64,000 nucleotides of DNA from Bacteroidales bacterium (GTDB lineage Bacteria > Bacteroidota > Bacteroidia > Bacteroidales > UBA932). The stretch lies in NCBI GenBank assembly GCA_022647615.1, contig JALCKZ010000001.1, positions 2,158,178-2,222,177 of the forward strand. The letters are read 5' to 3'. The notes beneath the pieces are model-generated. The model saw nothing but the letters and a program-made list of their open reading frames with translations. It searched no databases and had not been told where the DNA came from. Position numbers and translations under genes: made by a program. Shown piece after piece: positions 63,464 to 64,000 of the stretch (within the stretch, counting starts at the first letter, position 1; every line of letters begins with the position of its first letter).

Positions 63464-64000
63464 TGCAAAAAATCCAAACCCCGCCCCCGCAATTTGATGC
63501 CGTATTTCTTTTCAGCCATCTTTTCCATCATTTCATATCTGGCGGTATTGGATTGCGCCAATTATGCGATTGGGTCAGGTTCATGTATATGCATAAAAAT
63601 GAGATAGATACAACTCAATTGGGAACCGACTTAAAAAAGACCGGCCTGCTGAGAGCGTGGAAGATTTTTGGATATATTGCTGTAGAGACGCTTGGACTCC
63701 CGACAGATTTTTTCCCGTTTTACGAGCGTCGGGAAGAGCAAGGGGAAAAAGTGCTGGAGAGAATATATCAGGGAGGAAATTTTGGATTTTATTCGGAAGA
63801 TAAAAAGAACCGGCCAAGGTCATATATAGTTGGCAAAATGTACGGCTTTTGGAGAACGAATATATGGTACATCGAGTTGATGAGCTTGTTTCCAAAAGAC
63901 GCCTTGACAAGTCAATTTATTTATTGGTTCTCAGGTATTTACCACCTATTCACAGATTATAAAAAATAATCATCGGATTAATTCCCATCGGAAAAAATAA

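Larger units (their letters stand above)
62784..63969 (+). pseudogene. Nucleotidyltransferase (NTP_transf_5 type) with stop, frameshift and repeat insertions
   Basis: The start (MTPTQHQFISLLKCGLWGTH, ATG 62784) is typical. An in-frame TGA follows at 62958, and after YKAQF a T4 run (62997-63000) shifts the frame. The rest is open to 63969: SVILKGQGVAQNYRKPEQRM, SGDIDLYVGEANYKKA (GD/D metal site), VEVHK-like QVELHKFANYL, HLFHHFISGGIGLRQLCDW. Two insertions, with LQNPAGTTQ and with LQNPACVMQ, are copies of the mini-repeat read in frame. Complete relatives lie in polysaccharide and LPS-core loci. Probably inactive. Confidence 0.8.

Overview
The window comes from a Bacteroidales-type genome (phylum Bacteroidota). 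Three things point there: two SusC/SusD outer-membrane glycan-uptake pairs, SpII lipoproteins and an STN-domain SusC next to an ECF sigma factor; promoters of the TAnnTTTG type; and fused RibBA. No rRNA, tRNA, CRISPR array, integrase or complete insertion sequence was seen. All positions, motif counts and alignments were made by eye.

Region 1 (1-28 kb) is glycan foraging. A partial ECF sigma gene diverges from susC1-susD1-lipoprotein. Then come a GH20 hexosaminidase, a DUF4434 protein, an MFS sugar porter and an AGE-family epimerase, followed by susC2-susD2-DUF5018 lipoprotein. Two GHL10-type hydrolases, a calcineurin-like phosphoesterase, a CE2/SGNH esterase, a phosphodiester glycosidase and a ROK regulator complete it. 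The content suggests amino-sugar glycan use (inference). Three consecutive genes at 20.6-25.5 kb are frameshifted.

Region 2 (28-43 kb) starts with a REP-associated tyrosine transposase (RAYT) flanked by inverted arrays of a 20-bp repeat; three more arrays lie nearby. Next are an MBOAT/SGNH O-acylation operon and a phytase-like lipoprotein. An FMN-riboswitch-controlled ribD-ribE-ribBA-ribH operon follows, then a three-gene operon of secreted proteins of unknown role and a decayed IS3-family element.

Region 3 (43-48 kb) has a RelE-type toxin-antitoxin pair, an orphan contractile-sheath gene under a perfect 18-bp palindrome, a GLUG/EF-hand/LRR protein without signal peptide, and a frameshifted small gene.

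Region 4 (48-59 kb) is visibly AT-rich and looks like a defence island: a 1433-aa DUF4365-STAND NTPase, then an opposing operon with a membrane KAP NTPase, a HEPN protein, a KAP remnant and two unknown proteins, and a DUF5763 protein.

Region 5 (59-64 kb) has three copies of a hairpin-rich repeat, an OGG-like protein, a HicBA-like pair, a truncated WbuC-like cupin and a broken nucleotidyltransferase carrying translated mini-repeats.

The strongest unexplained signal runs through the whole window: the 9-mer TCNCGACAG occurs about 40 times on both strands, in genes and between them, where about two are expected. It is absent from about 11 kb that match the defence island.
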